Source: Candidatus Obscuribacter sp.
GTDB taxonomy: Bacteria; Cyanobacteriota; Vampirovibrionia; Obscuribacterales; Obscuribacteraceae
Length of the DNA: 64,000 nt
Assembly: GCA_021772095.1 (NCBI GenBank)
Contig: JADYXR010000174.1
Coordinates: 1 to 64,000 of the forward strand
Direction of reading: 5' to 3'
Shown here: piece after piece, positions 19,241-28,542 of the stretch
How positions within the stretch are numbered: the stretch's first letter is position 1
Layout of the letters: the number at the start of each line of letters is the position of its first letter
The notes under the pieces: model-generated
Databases searched by the model: none
What the model was told of the DNA's origin: nothing
What the model saw: only the letters and a program-made list of their open reading frames with translations
Translations under genes and position numbers: made by a program

Positions 19241-19828
19241 ATGATTGGTGTCCCTATTAAAAGAAATCACGCTGAGATCGGGTTGATTCGAAATCAAATC
19301 GGTTCGGCTCAGATTTCAGAATTTGGTGCCGTGCTTTTTCTTCTGATCAGTTGCATCGTTCTACCACTTTTGAATTTGTCGATCATTCCGGTACGGTTTG
19401 CGATGGGGAAATCGATCGTAGGAACAGAAACGCGAAGTCTGGCTAAAAGCGAAACTTTTAGTGAAGCGATTAAACGCAATAGGGATGTTGCTGATCGATG
19501 GAAAACGCTACAGGCGATTGGTGGAATAACCGTCAAAGATTCGGCACTCTGCTTGACGATCGATTCCACAAAAACTAAACGATCTATGATTTCCACGGCC
19601 CCGCGAAGAATACCGCCCAGCTTCCTTCCTGATGGTAGCGAAAGTCCGTGTGTTTATTTACTCGACTTGAAAGTAGATGTGGAAATTTCTCCGCTGATAA
19701 CGGTAGCATGGCAGCAGGGAAGTATTCCTGGCTTGACTGGTCCGATACCTATTCAATTTCATGAATCGTCAGCCTGGGAAAATCTGGGGCGAGATCCCAT
19801 CACTGGTGAGTTCTACGTCAATCAATGA
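19241..19828 (+). CDS. TadE-like pseudopilin/envelope protein
   Basis: GSAQISEFGAVLFLLISCIVLPLLNL: prepilin-like E-F before a hydrophobic helix; start at 19205 or 19241. Confidence 0.5.
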   Translation: MIGVPIKRNHAEIGLIRNQIGSAQISEFGAVLFLLISCIVLPLLNLSIIPVRFAMGKSIVGTETRSLAKSETFSEAIKRNRDVADRWKTLQAIGGITVKDSALCLTIDSTKTKRSMISTAPRRIPPSFLPDGSESPCVYLLDLKVDVEISPLITVAWQQGSIPGLTGPIPIQFHESSAWENLGRDPITGEFYVNQ

Positions 19829-19867
19829 GATTGCATAATTTGAAATAAAAATTCTCTGGCTTCGTGA

Positions 19868-20047
19868 TTAATGCGTTAAGCCGAAGCAACTGAGACTGGC
19901 TAAGTGTGTTTCTAAAGAAGCCACATACACGTCGTTGGCAAGATCCAACAAGTCTTCGTAATCATCGATCAATGTCTCACTATATACTCGTTCTTGGTCT
20001 GCGTCTGCCATGGCGAGACGCTCCAGGGAGTTTGCTAGTGCTGTCAT
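19868..20047 (-). CDS. small acidic ORF, 59 aa, below ORF-track cutoff
   Basis: Translated by hand: MTALANSLERLAMADADQERVYSETLIDDYEDLLDLANDVYVASLETHLASLSCFGLTH*; weak SD. Confidence 0.35.
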   Translation of the reverse strand: MTALANSLERLAMADADQERVYSETLIDDYEDLLDLANDVYVASLETHLASLSCFGLTH

Positions 20048-20430
20048 TTTGTACGTCCATTTCTAGTTAATTGAATTTCGTCACCTGCATGTTCTATATG
20101 CAAGTCGAAACATTTAGGAGGAATGTTCCGAAAATTTCAATGCCATCACATTTGATGGCACTAGAAACAGGAATTAGTCACGGCAATGATGGAAAAGTTT
20201 CAGCGCACTGTCTGTGGTGCCTAACAATTATCCGACTCCTGGAAATTTGGAGAGCAAAGGCGCAAAAGCCACGGTCGGGAGTGTGTGGCGGTCGGCAAAC
20301 CGCAACTCCTGCGCCATTTGCTCACTAAATAGCCTGAAACTGGAAGGACTTTCACCAAGGTTTGTGAAATACATTTGTGAAAGGTTAGAACAATCAGAGG
20401 CGATCGTTTCAGGCTAAAAAAGAACTGTTG

Positions 20431-20676
20431 TTACCTCCCTCTTGCAGCAAGAACCAGCACATTGTTCTCACGAACTTCTTTAACAGCGGGCAGGCTGTTG
20501 CGAATATCATTCAGTAGTTTGTTGTATCTTCGGAGCCGACCGTAAACTACGACGGATCTCTGCACCTCTTCGGCTTCGCGGCTGTGTTTGTTTTGTTCGA
20601 ACTCATTAGACAATGCGCTGCACGAATATTCGAGCGCAGTCTCAATAATTTGCAATTGTTCCGGCGTTAGAAACAT
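20431..20676 (-). CDS. small hypothetical protein (81 aa, helical)
   Basis: SD-like AAGGA upstream of ATG; candidate operator palindrome about 115 bp upstream. Confidence 0.55.
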   Translation of the reverse strand: MFLTPEQLQIIETALEYSCSALSNEFEQNKHSREAEEVQRSVVVYGRLRRYNKLLNDIRNSLPAVKEVRENNVLVLAARGR

Positions 20677-20791
20677 GGGCCAAGTCCTTTCTTAATCTTC
20701 TTTGTGTGGGTACGGGGGGCGGTGGCAAGGGAAAGGAAACAACCAACCAACTAGTGATTTCGACTTTCTATAACGAGCTTACAAAACTGGA

Positions 20792-20808
20792 CTGCGAAAT
20801 ATCCGCAG
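20792..20808. promoter_or_regulatory. 17-bp palindrome, candidate WYL-regulator operator copy 1
   Basis: Plus strand CTGCGAAATATCCGCAG; reverse complement CTGCGGATATTTCGCAG matches copy 2 at 15/17 positions. Confidence 0.6.
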
Positions 20809-20871
20809 CCTACAGTCTGAAAAATTAAATGTGGTCAAAGTTTTGAAATTGGCCTAAGCGCAATTTCGCAT

Positions 20872-21855
20872 CTATTTAAGTTGTGCTTCGGCGTAATGGC
20901 TGAGAGTCTGTTGAGCTGCGTCGATTACCATCTTCCTCAGTTCTGCGGGCTCCAGAACCACCGCGTCTGGCCCGTATGGTGCAAGCCATCGCACTACTTC
21001 ATCCAGGCTCGACGCAGGAAATGAAAACTTACAACTGCCATCGGGGAAATCTTCTAGAACCTGTTGCGGGTGCCAACTTCTTTCGCGTATGTATCGAGCG
21101 GAGTGCGCCGCGAAATTAATTACGACATCGAAGGTCCGCTCGCCATGCTCGATTTGAAAAGCCGCATCGATCCAGGAAGTCAGTTCTTCCCTTGTCATAG
21201 GCTCGAATGTGGTATCAAGTATTTTGTAGTCTTGAATTCGGTGCAACGCGAACATCCGCATGCCTTTCCGGGAATTGCAGTACGCAACCACATACCAGGT
21301 GCCGCGATCGTGCAACACGCATTGTGGGTCGATTATGCGCGACGTGGTTTCGCCCTTGCTCGCTGCAAAGTAGGTCATTTCTATTTGCTGTTGGAGATCG
21401 CAAGCCTTATTTATGTCGCCGAAAAGTTTTGCGCTCAATGGAACGATGGCACTGGCACGAAATCGAATCACCGATTTCATTTCTTCTGGATCAACGTGAA
21501 CTTTGTCAGGCAGACGTTCCGAGATTTTCTCCAGAGCGGACCGCAAGGTGGCCTCAAAGGATGTGCCTGTATATATAGATAACATCTCTTTGCCGAGCGT
21601 CAGTGCAAAAACTTCGCCGCTGGACAATTCGAACGATGGCAGGCGCTTTTCAGGCACGTTGTTGTAGTAGCCGCCCCTGGCGTGGTCGAAGACGATTTCT
21701 CGCGACAGGCGGTCTTTTAGATAACGCAGGTCATCATGCAGGGTGCGCTGCGAAACCTCAAATTTTTGGCAGAGGTCTTGCAAGCTGGGATATCCGCCGC
21801 GACAGATTTCGGCGTCAATTGCTAGGACTCGTTCTAGTTTCGTGCTCATAACCAA
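20872..21855 (-). CDS. HTH + WYL (+ C-terminal WCX-like) transcriptional regulator
   Basis: 327 aa; DLCQKFEVSQRTLHDDLRYLKD HTH; VLHDRGTWYVVAYCNSRKGMRMFALHRI WYL core; C-terminal EVVRWLAPYGPDAVVLEP. Confidence 0.9.
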   Translation of the reverse strand: MVMSTKLERVLAIDAEICRGGYPSLQDLCQKFEVSQRTLHDDLRYLKDRLSREIVFDHARGGYYNNVPEKRLPSFELSSGEVFALTLGKEMLSIYTGTSFEATLRSALEKISERLPDKVHVDPEEMKSVIRFRASAIVPLSAKLFGDINKACDLQQQIEMTYFAASKGETTSRIIDPQCVLHDRGTWYVVAYCNSRKGMRMFALHRIQDYKILDTTFEPMTREELTSWIDAAFQIEHGERTFDVVINFAAHSARYIRERSWHPQQVLEDFPDGSCKFSFPASSLDEVVRWLAPYGPDAVVLEPAELRKMVIDAAQQTLSHYAEAQLK

Positions 21856-21923
21856 CTAAAACTACACTGATTGGAGCCCATCGTTACAGCAGTCAATACA
21901 GTTTTAATCTTTCTGATTTAAGA

Positions 21924-21940
21924 CTGCGGATATATAGCAG
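21924..21940. promoter_or_regulatory. 17-bp palindrome, candidate WYL-regulator operator copy 2
   Basis: CTGCGGATATATAGCAG, in the WYL/helicase divergent intergenic region, 43 bp upstream of the helicase ATG. Confidence 0.6.
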
Positions 21941-21983
21941 CCTGATTTTGTAACCTGGTAACTGTTAGCCGGAGCAAAGTGTC

Positions 21984-24900
21984 ATGCGAAAGGTGTTAAA
22001 CAATCAGATTCTATATTCACCTTCGGACCTGATCACGTTCAGTGATTCAAAGTTCGACTCGTGGATGGAGAGGCGCTATCTCGAATATCCGAATGAAGTG
22101 AAACCGGATGAGCGTGATGCAAGCCTTGATATTGTCGCTAAACACGGCAACACGCATGAATTGACATTTTTACAACAGTTGAAGAAAGAAGGATATGACA
22201 TTGCAGAAATTGACCCTAAGAGTGAATTTGCTGAACGGGACACAATTGCAGCTATGCGGAACGGCAGGGAGATTGTCTACCAGGGACTTCTTAACGCCGG
22301 TCAATTCGCCGGGCTCTCTGACTTCCTCGTTAAAGTTGAAGGTCGGTCTGAGCTGGGAGACTTTCACTACGAAGTCTGGGATACAAAGCTTTCCAAAAAG
22401 GCCAAGCCTTATTTCCTCCTTCAGCTCTGCTGCTATGCAGAAATGCTTGAAACTATTCAAGGGCGACTGCCAGGGTCAGTTGGAGTTGTGCTTGGCGATC
22501 TCACGAAAAAAGAATTTCGTACTTTTGAATACTTATATCGGTATCGTCAACTCAAGGCGGAATTCCTCGAGTTTCAAGGACGTTTTTCAAAAGATTGTCC
22601 ACCTGAAGACTGGAGCGCTGGTACCTACAGCCGTTGGAAATCTGTTTCGGAAGGACTTCTGGAAAGCTGCGATCATCTTTCACGAGTCGCTAACATCCGG
22701 CAGAGTCAAATCGATCGCTTGATAGATTCCGGCATCCATACAATGACCGGTTTAGCTGAATCGCCTCTGAAGTCAATTCCCAAAATGACGGGGGTGACGT
22801 TTGCCACGCTGCAGCATCAAGCAAAGTTGCAGATTCGTTCACGCAAAGAAAAGAAAACTACTTACGAAGTATTACCATCAACTGCAGGAAAAGGTCTCGC
22901 ATTGCTTCCTCCGCCGTCGCCAGAAGATATCTTCTTTGACATGGAAGGGTATCCGCACACAGAGGGCGGATTGGAATACTTATTTGGTGTCACCTACGAA
23001 GCTGACCAGCAGGTCGTCTTTCAAGATTGGTGGGCGCATAATCGCAACGAGGAAAAAATCGCGTTCGAACAATTCATTGACTGGACCTACTCTCGTTGGA
23101 TGCAAGATCCAGGCATGCACGTCTATCACTATGCGGCCTACGAAGTTTCGGCGTTGAAACGACTTGCCAGTCGTCACGCCACGCGGGTTGAGGAAGTCGA
23201 TAACATGCTTCGCGCTGATGTTTTTGTCGATCTCTTTCAAGTAGTTCGTCAAGGTCTTTGTGTTGGTGAGCCCTCGTATTCGATCAAATATGTCGAACAC
23301 CTCTTCCGTGAAAAAAGAAGTGGTACGGTTTCCAAAGCAACTGATTCGGTAGTGTTCTATGAAAATTGGCTTGAATCGCCAGACGGCGCTGTTTGGCAAG
23401 AGTCCAGATTGCTTAAAGAAATTCGCGATTACAATGAAGAAGATTGCGTGTCTACGATCCAACTAGCACAGTGGTTGCGTGCCAGGCAAATAGAAAGTGG
23501 CATCGTATATAGTGGCAAGATTAATGAAGCGCCGCCTGTTGTTCGCGAACTTACTGAAGCTGCTGTGCTTGCCCAATCTTTGCTGGATGAGGCGGCAACA
23601 ATAGCAGATCCCGAATTGAGACGCGTACAAGAACTGTTGGCGGGACTGCTTGAATTTCACAAAAGAGAAGACAAGCCCATGTGGTCGCGGATGTTTGAGC
23701 GTCAAAAAATGTCTTATGAAGAACTCAGTCATGATCTCGATTGCTTGGCTGGTTTGAAGTGGACGAGAAGACCGGCGGTTCCAATTAAGAAATCGCTGGG
23801 GTATGAATACACTTTCGATCCGAATCAAGATACGAAATTGGAAGCTGGCAAACCATGCCGCTTTGTTCACGATCACTCCACCACAAAAATCCACGAACTG
23901 GACCGCCAAAAAGGTAGAGTCGTCATTAGTGTAGGACCTTCGAAACCGGCACCGCCTGATGAGATCGCGTTGATGGCAGACGAGTTTGTTGATGCTAAGC
24001 CGATCACACAATCAATTTTCAGAATCTGCCAAAAATGGGCGCAGAGCAAAGTCATGCCTCAGGCGTTATCAGATCTACTGTTCCGAAATGAGCCCCAGAT
24101 CAAAGGGCGATTTGCCGGTAGTCCGGTTGCAAATGCCGAAGATATTCGAGATGTTTCTGGTGCAATTTCTCGTATGCAAAATTCCTGCCTCTCGATTCAG
24201 GGACCGCCTGGTACAGGCAAAACGTACACGGCAAGCCATTCTATTGTCGAACTGCTCAGGCAGGGCAAACGAGTTGGTATCACGTCCAATTCGCACAAAG
24301 CAATCGACAATTTGCTCGTTAAGGTGTCCGAACTCGCCAAGGCTGAAGGTGTCACTTTGTGCGCAGCTAAAGTTGGACCCAACGATCCAACGTCAGCCCC
24401 GACGCGAGCCGGTTCTGGCGTAAAACTATTTCGTAACTCCAGTAGCTTCTTTACGAATTCAAATCTTGATTCTTTCAATCTTGTGGCTGGAACGGCTTGG
24501 CTGTTTAGTAGTGAAGACGCCGTCGGTATGCTTGATTATCTCTTTATCGACGAAGCCGGGCAGGTGAGCCTTGCAAATGTGACTGCAATTAGTTCAAGCA
24601 CTGCCAACATCGTTCTCCTTGGCGATCAGATGCAATTGGAACAGCCGATACAGGGCTCTCATCCAGGCGAATGCGGACAGTCTAGTCTTGAGTACCTGCT
24701 TCAAGATCGTGCCACCATTCCGGAAAACATGGGAATCTTTCTTGGTACTACAAGAAGAATGCATTCCGATATTTGTGAAGTGATATCACAGGCGGTGTAC
24801 GAATCGCGTTTGACTTCGCACTCGGACAACGACAAGCAAATGCTAATTGCTCCCGGTCAGTTGTCGACAACATTTAGCAAGCGGTCGGGAGTTGTGTGGA

Positions 24901-25406
24901 TTCCAGTTTCGCATTCTGGAAACACGCAATCCAGTGACGAGGAGGTTCTGGCGATAGAAAATCTGATTAATCTTCTTCTGAAATGCTGCGTTGCAGACAA
25001 ACAAGGAGCTATAAATGTAGTCACATTGAACGACATTTTGATAGTCACTCCCTACAACATGCAGGTGCGAAAGATAGCGGCTCGAATCCCTGGTTCATGC
25101 GTCGCGTCCGTCGATAAATTCCAGGGGCAGGAAGCACCAATTGTGATACTGTCGATGTGCGCTAGTGACGGCAGCAGCTCCCCGCGAGGTCTCGACTTTT
25201 TGTTTAGTCGAAGCCGGTTGAACGTTGCTATTTCGCGAGCTAAGACTCTGGCATTTGTTGTTGGCAGCCCGGAGTTGGTCAACACACCATTTACTTCGTT
25301 GAAACAAATGAAATTGATGAGTTTCTTTTGTCAGATTGTTAGCGCCGGTAAAAGCGATAACCTCATGACCATCGCCGACGATGACGTTTTGCCTAGAACG
25401 GCATGA
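21984..25406 (+). CDS. TM0106-type RecB-like nuclease + RNase H-like (DEDD) + UPF1-like SF1 helicase fusion
   Basis: 1140 aa; KHGNTHE, LSDFLV, VWDTK, QLCCY (PD-(D/E)xK RecB-type); FFDMEG, YAAYEVSALKRL, DVFVDLF, YNEEDC; GPPGTGKT, FIDEAGQ, LLGDQMQLEQ, TTRRMH, SVDKFQGQEAPIVILS, LNVAISRAK. Confidence 0.93.
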   Translation: MRKVLNNQILYSPSDLITFSDSKFDSWMERRYLEYPNEVKPDERDASLDIVAKHGNTHELTFLQQLKKEGYDIAEIDPKSEFAERDTIAAMRNGREIVYQGLLNAGQFAGLSDFLVKVEGRSELGDFHYEVWDTKLSKKAKPYFLLQLCCYAEMLETIQGRLPGSVGVVLGDLTKKEFRTFEYLYRYRQLKAEFLEFQGRFSKDCPPEDWSAGTYSRWKSVSEGLLESCDHLSRVANIRQSQIDRLIDSGIHTMTGLAESPLKSIPKMTGVTFATLQHQAKLQIRSRKEKKTTYEVLPSTAGKGLALLPPPSPEDIFFDMEGYPHTEGGLEYLFGVTYEADQQVVFQDWWAHNRNEEKIAFEQFIDWTYSRWMQDPGMHVYHYAAYEVSALKRLASRHATRVEEVDNMLRADVFVDLFQVVRQGLCVGEPSYSIKYVEHLFREKRSGTVSKATDSVVFYENWLESPDGAVWQESRLLKEIRDYNEEDCVSTIQLAQWLRARQIESGIVYSGKINEAPPVVRELTEAAVLAQSLLDEAATIADPELRRVQELLAGLLEFHKREDKPMWSRMFERQKMSYEELSHDLDCLAGLKWTRRPAVPIKKSLGYEYTFDPNQDTKLEAGKPCRFVHDHSTTKIHELDRQKGRVVISVGPSKPAPPDEIALMADEFVDAKPITQSIFRICQKWAQSKVMPQALSDLLFRNEPQIKGRFAGSPVANAEDIRDVSGAISRMQNSCLSIQGPPGTGKTYTASHSIVELLRQGKRVGITSNSHKAIDNLLVKVSELAKAEGVTLCAAKVGPNDPTSAPTRAGSGVKLFRNSSSFFTNSNLDSFNLVAGTAWLFSSEDAVGMLDYLFIDEAGQVSLANVTAISSSTANIVLLGDQMQLEQPIQGSHPGECGQSSLEYLLQDRATIPENMGIFLGTTRRMHSDICEVISQAVYESRLTSHSDNDKQMLIAPGQLSTTFSKRSGVVWIPVSHSGNTQSSDEEVLAIENLINLLLKCCVADKQGAINVVTLNDILIVTPYNMQVRKIAARIPGSCVASVDKFQGQEAPIVILSMCASDGSSSPRGLDFLFSRSRLNVAISRAKTLAFVVGSPELVNTPFTSLKQMKLMSFFCQIVSAGKSDNLMTIADDDVLPRTA

Positions 25407-25480
25407 GCTGAGAAATTCGCAGGGCTTGGACATCGGGTTTATGCCTGAAGCCATCGACGGCCACAAGGGAGCTGCTCTGC

Positions 25481-25609
25481 ATGGAGGCGGCGTTCCGAGA
25501 ACTAGGTGTCCTTGGGCAGGAAATCGTACAGCTCGAGATTCAGGAGAGCTGTTGCAGAGCGCATCTCTTGCATGTCTGTGGACGCTCTATCTTTGGAAGG
25601 GCTCCCTAG
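25481..25609 (+). CDS. possible small ORF, 42 aa
   Basis: MEAAFRELGVLGQEIVQLEIQESCCRAHLLHVCGRSIFGRAP*; GGGAG about 9 nt upstream. Confidence 0.25.
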   Translation: MEAAFRELGVLGQEIVQLEIQESCCRAHLLHVCGRSIFGRAP

Positions 25610-25887
25610 CCTAGTTCCGCCCGGTTGGGACTATTGTCAGCTACTGAATCGCCGGGCTGGATGCTCGCCGGTCCGCAGCGCTTTAACGCTCTGATTGAGC
25701 CGAACTGGTCGGAATGTTAATCGACTGACTGGATTGTTACCACGAAATGCCGCCTGGTTTTGGTAGTGTCCAATCGTTGGTGCTAAAATCAACAGTAACT
25801 CCTTTCTCGCCCGAGCACGTCGAGACGTGGAGCAAGGTTCGCTTTTGGTATGCTTGGCAATCGTTCGTCTACACGGAGTTCACTAAG

Positions 25888-27507
25888 ATGGCGCTTCATG
25901 GTTCTTTTAGTTCGGGAGCGCCGAAGTCGGTTCGACTCTCGAAGATGAGTTCGATTCCTACAACAGACGACCTTCGCTACGCACTCGATGAGTCGAAACG
26001 ACACGCGAAGGCAGTTGAGCTGCCATTTGAAAACTACCGGGTGGTTTTCATAATTAGAGTGCTGCACCAGGGTAACGCCGCACCCCGATGGACTTTCCAG
26101 CGAGGGGATGGACCGAATTCGAAAATAATGTGGACCCGGGATACCGTTGAAGTTCTGATGATTCAGAACAAGATTAAGACCGAGTCTGCCTATGAAATAA
26201 ATCAAGAAGCTGATCCGCGCGCCGTCAGTGGCCATCAGGTTGCATACCAGGCGCCAGCTCCGGCGTACGCGCTAGAAGAGTCTTATCCGGAAGAGGCATA
26301 CGGCGAGCAGCAACAAGGATTTGACCAGTCCGGACAAAACTACGAGCAGCACAGCGTCCCGCCGGCATCAATGGGCTTCGGCTCATCGCCGCAACCGACA
26401 AGCGGTTCAATCCCTCAAAGGGGATTCGGCGGAATGGAAAATTCTCAGAGTATGCCGGCTTGGGCTCCTAACACTCCTAATCAACAAGCTGACGACCAAA
26501 ACCCAGCCACCTCGCAGAGCGGCATGCCCGCTTGGAGTCCGCAAGGTCAGCAGCAGCCTTCAAATTCACAGCAAGGCATGTCATCAATTCCGCAGAAAGG
26601 GTTTGTCGAACAGAGTCAGTCCGGCAGGCAAATGGCATTCCAGCCAAGAACAGAGTCCGGCCAGGGGTCAGGCAAAATTCTAATGCCGCCAAAGCTCTCC
26701 GGGTTTAAAAGCGCTGAGTTCAATGCTTCCATGGGAGAAGCTGCGTCAGCTCAAATGGATCCGCAACAACAAATACAACCCGCGCAGCCAGAGCCAGAAC
26801 TTCCTGCAGTTGATCCGGTGTATCAAGGCAGCGACAAACGCGGCGATGACCGCAAAGTTCAATATGACATGAGCGGCTTGTTCGGTGCCGCACCTGATCC
26901 GAATGCCGTCACCGCCCCTAGTGCCGTACAACAAATGCGTCTTCCTCCGGAGCCGCCACCGCCGCCTACTCCATTGCCGCCGGCAGTGAACTTCGATCCT
27001 AACTTGGTCAAAGGCGCGTACGCGAGACTTGTCGATCCACGCACCGGGTTGATCACGTTTGATTCTTTGTTGTTCTTCTTGTTTAGAGAATTCAGCCGTT
27101 TTGAAAAAAACAAAACGGGTCTCTCGTTCGCTATCTGCGAAATCGTGCTCATTCACAACAATCAAGTCGTTCCGTTGCCGGTGGAATTGTTGCCGGTCGT
27201 GGCTCAACGCATCAGCGCAGTTTGTAAGCCTCTAGACATGGCTGCATACATAAGCGGAAACGAGTTTGCAATGTTGCTGGATGGTGGCGAAAAGGCTGAT
27301 GCAACAAAGTTTGCAAATGCCCTTCACCAGTCACTTTCAGAGACTCCGCTGACACCACAATTGCCGGCTAACTCCACTGTCGCCGCCATTGGTATTGCCA
27401 CCATCCCTGGTACCTGCGATCATCCAGGAATTTTGGTCGCAGCGGCGCAGCAAGCTAAAGAGATGGCAAAAGACGTAACGCCATCGATCTTGTTGTTTCC
27501 CAACTAA
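25888..27507 (+). CDS. Gln/Pro-rich protein with C-terminal degenerate GGDEF-like domain
   Basis: DPRTGLITFDSLLFFLFREFSRFEKNKTGLSFAICEI...AYISGNEFAMLL...STVAAIGIATIPGTCDHPGILVAAAQQA; start moved from 25747. Confidence 0.65.
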   Translation: MALHGSFSSGAPKSVRLSKMSSIPTTDDLRYALDESKRHAKAVELPFENYRVVFIIRVLHQGNAAPRWTFQRGDGPNSKIMWTRDTVEVLMIQNKIKTESAYEINQEADPRAVSGHQVAYQAPAPAYALEESYPEEAYGEQQQGFDQSGQNYEQHSVPPASMGFGSSPQPTSGSIPQRGFGGMENSQSMPAWAPNTPNQQADDQNPATSQSGMPAWSPQGQQQPSNSQQGMSSIPQKGFVEQSQSGRQMAFQPRTESGQGSGKILMPPKLSGFKSAEFNASMGEAASAQMDPQQQIQPAQPEPELPAVDPVYQGSDKRGDDRKVQYDMSGLFGAAPDPNAVTAPSAVQQMRLPPEPPPPPTPLPPAVNFDPNLVKGAYARLVDPRTGLITFDSLLFFLFREFSRFEKNKTGLSFAICEIVLIHNNQVVPLPVELLPVVAQRISAVCKPLDMAAYISGNEFAMLLDGGEKADATKFANALHQSLSETPLTPQLPANSTVAAIGIATIPGTCDHPGILVAAAQQAKEMAKDVTPSILLFPN

Positions 27508-27555
27508 TCGATCTTGTTGATTCACGACAAATAAGTATCACGATTTTTAAAAGCA

Positions 27556-28296
27556 CTACCTGTGCAAATTTGTCGGAGCTATTTCCGGAAACATCGGTTC
27601 TTTTTTGCCCAGGAATTTTGGCTTGCGTCGTGTTATTACATCGAACCAAGCCGCTTCTGAAGCCGCAATTTCGCGTATGTCATACCAGGATTGCCAGGCT
27701 CCGTACGAACGAATTGCAGCGTCAACCCCTACAACTTGAAGTCCAAGATTTTGTGCAAGAAAAATTGCGCGCGGCAAGTGATACCGTTGTGATACCAGTA
27801 TCGCCTGTTTAACTCCGAAAATTTCGCGAGCGCGGTATAAGCTGTCGTAAGTTCGGAAACCTGCGAAATCGCAGGTGATGTCTGCTTCTGGTACACCGAG
27901 AGCGACAGCCGCTTTCTTCATCGCTATCGGTTCATTGTAGTTGAGGTAGCGATTGTCTCCGGTCATGAGAAGCTTAGTGACCTTGCCTTCTTTGTACAAC
28001 GAAACCGCTGTTTCGATTCTGTCGTGAAACTCTCTAGAATTTATTCCAGCGCCGAAAACAATTGCCGCCGGCATCTCGGGCACGGCAGCTACGCTGGCGT
28101 AGATTCCATCTTTGTGGCTTTCAACTTCCTGATAAATCAAAAACATTGCCAGCGCCGGTGAAAGCACGATAAGCAGCATAATCAGAGACGCCTTCTTCCC
28201 GAATAGCTTTGCGCGCTTCGGCGTAACAGCCGCTGTTGGGCTATTCTCTGCCGGACTGCTTTCTGAAGTTAGCGTGCTGTCTTGACGTTCGTGCAT
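27556..28296 (-). CDS. SanA/YdcF-type (DUF218) membrane protein
   Basis: 246 aa; AAIVFGAGI, DRIETAVSLYKEGKVTKLLMTGDN, ILVSQRYHLPRAIFLAQNLGLQVVGV. Confidence 0.88.
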   Translation of the reverse strand: MHERQDSTLTSESSPAENSPTAAVTPKRAKLFGKKASLIMLLIVLSPALAMFLIYQEVESHKDGIYASVAAVPEMPAAIVFGAGINSREFHDRIETAVSLYKEGKVTKLLMTGDNRYLNYNEPIAMKKAAVALGVPEADITCDFAGFRTYDSLYRAREIFGVKQAILVSQRYHLPRAIFLAQNLGLQVVGVDAAIRSYGAWQSWYDIREIAASEAAWFDVITRRKPKFLGKKEPMFPEIAPTNLHR

Positions 28297-28542
28297 TCAG
28301 TAGTCGATTGCCTGCCGGGCATTGCTCGTAATCCTGACCGGGCCTGAGATTAAGTTCAATTTCTACACCACTTAATCATAACACGAACAGTGCACCCAAG
28401 CGTCGCATCGGGAGTCTGCCGAAACTCTACGATCGGATGCGCAAGGCGCACAACAAGCGGAATTAACAGTTTTTACTTCTGCTTGGTCGCTGGTCCACAT
28501 TGCTGCAGATTCTACGTTTTATCACCGAGTGACACGATGCCA

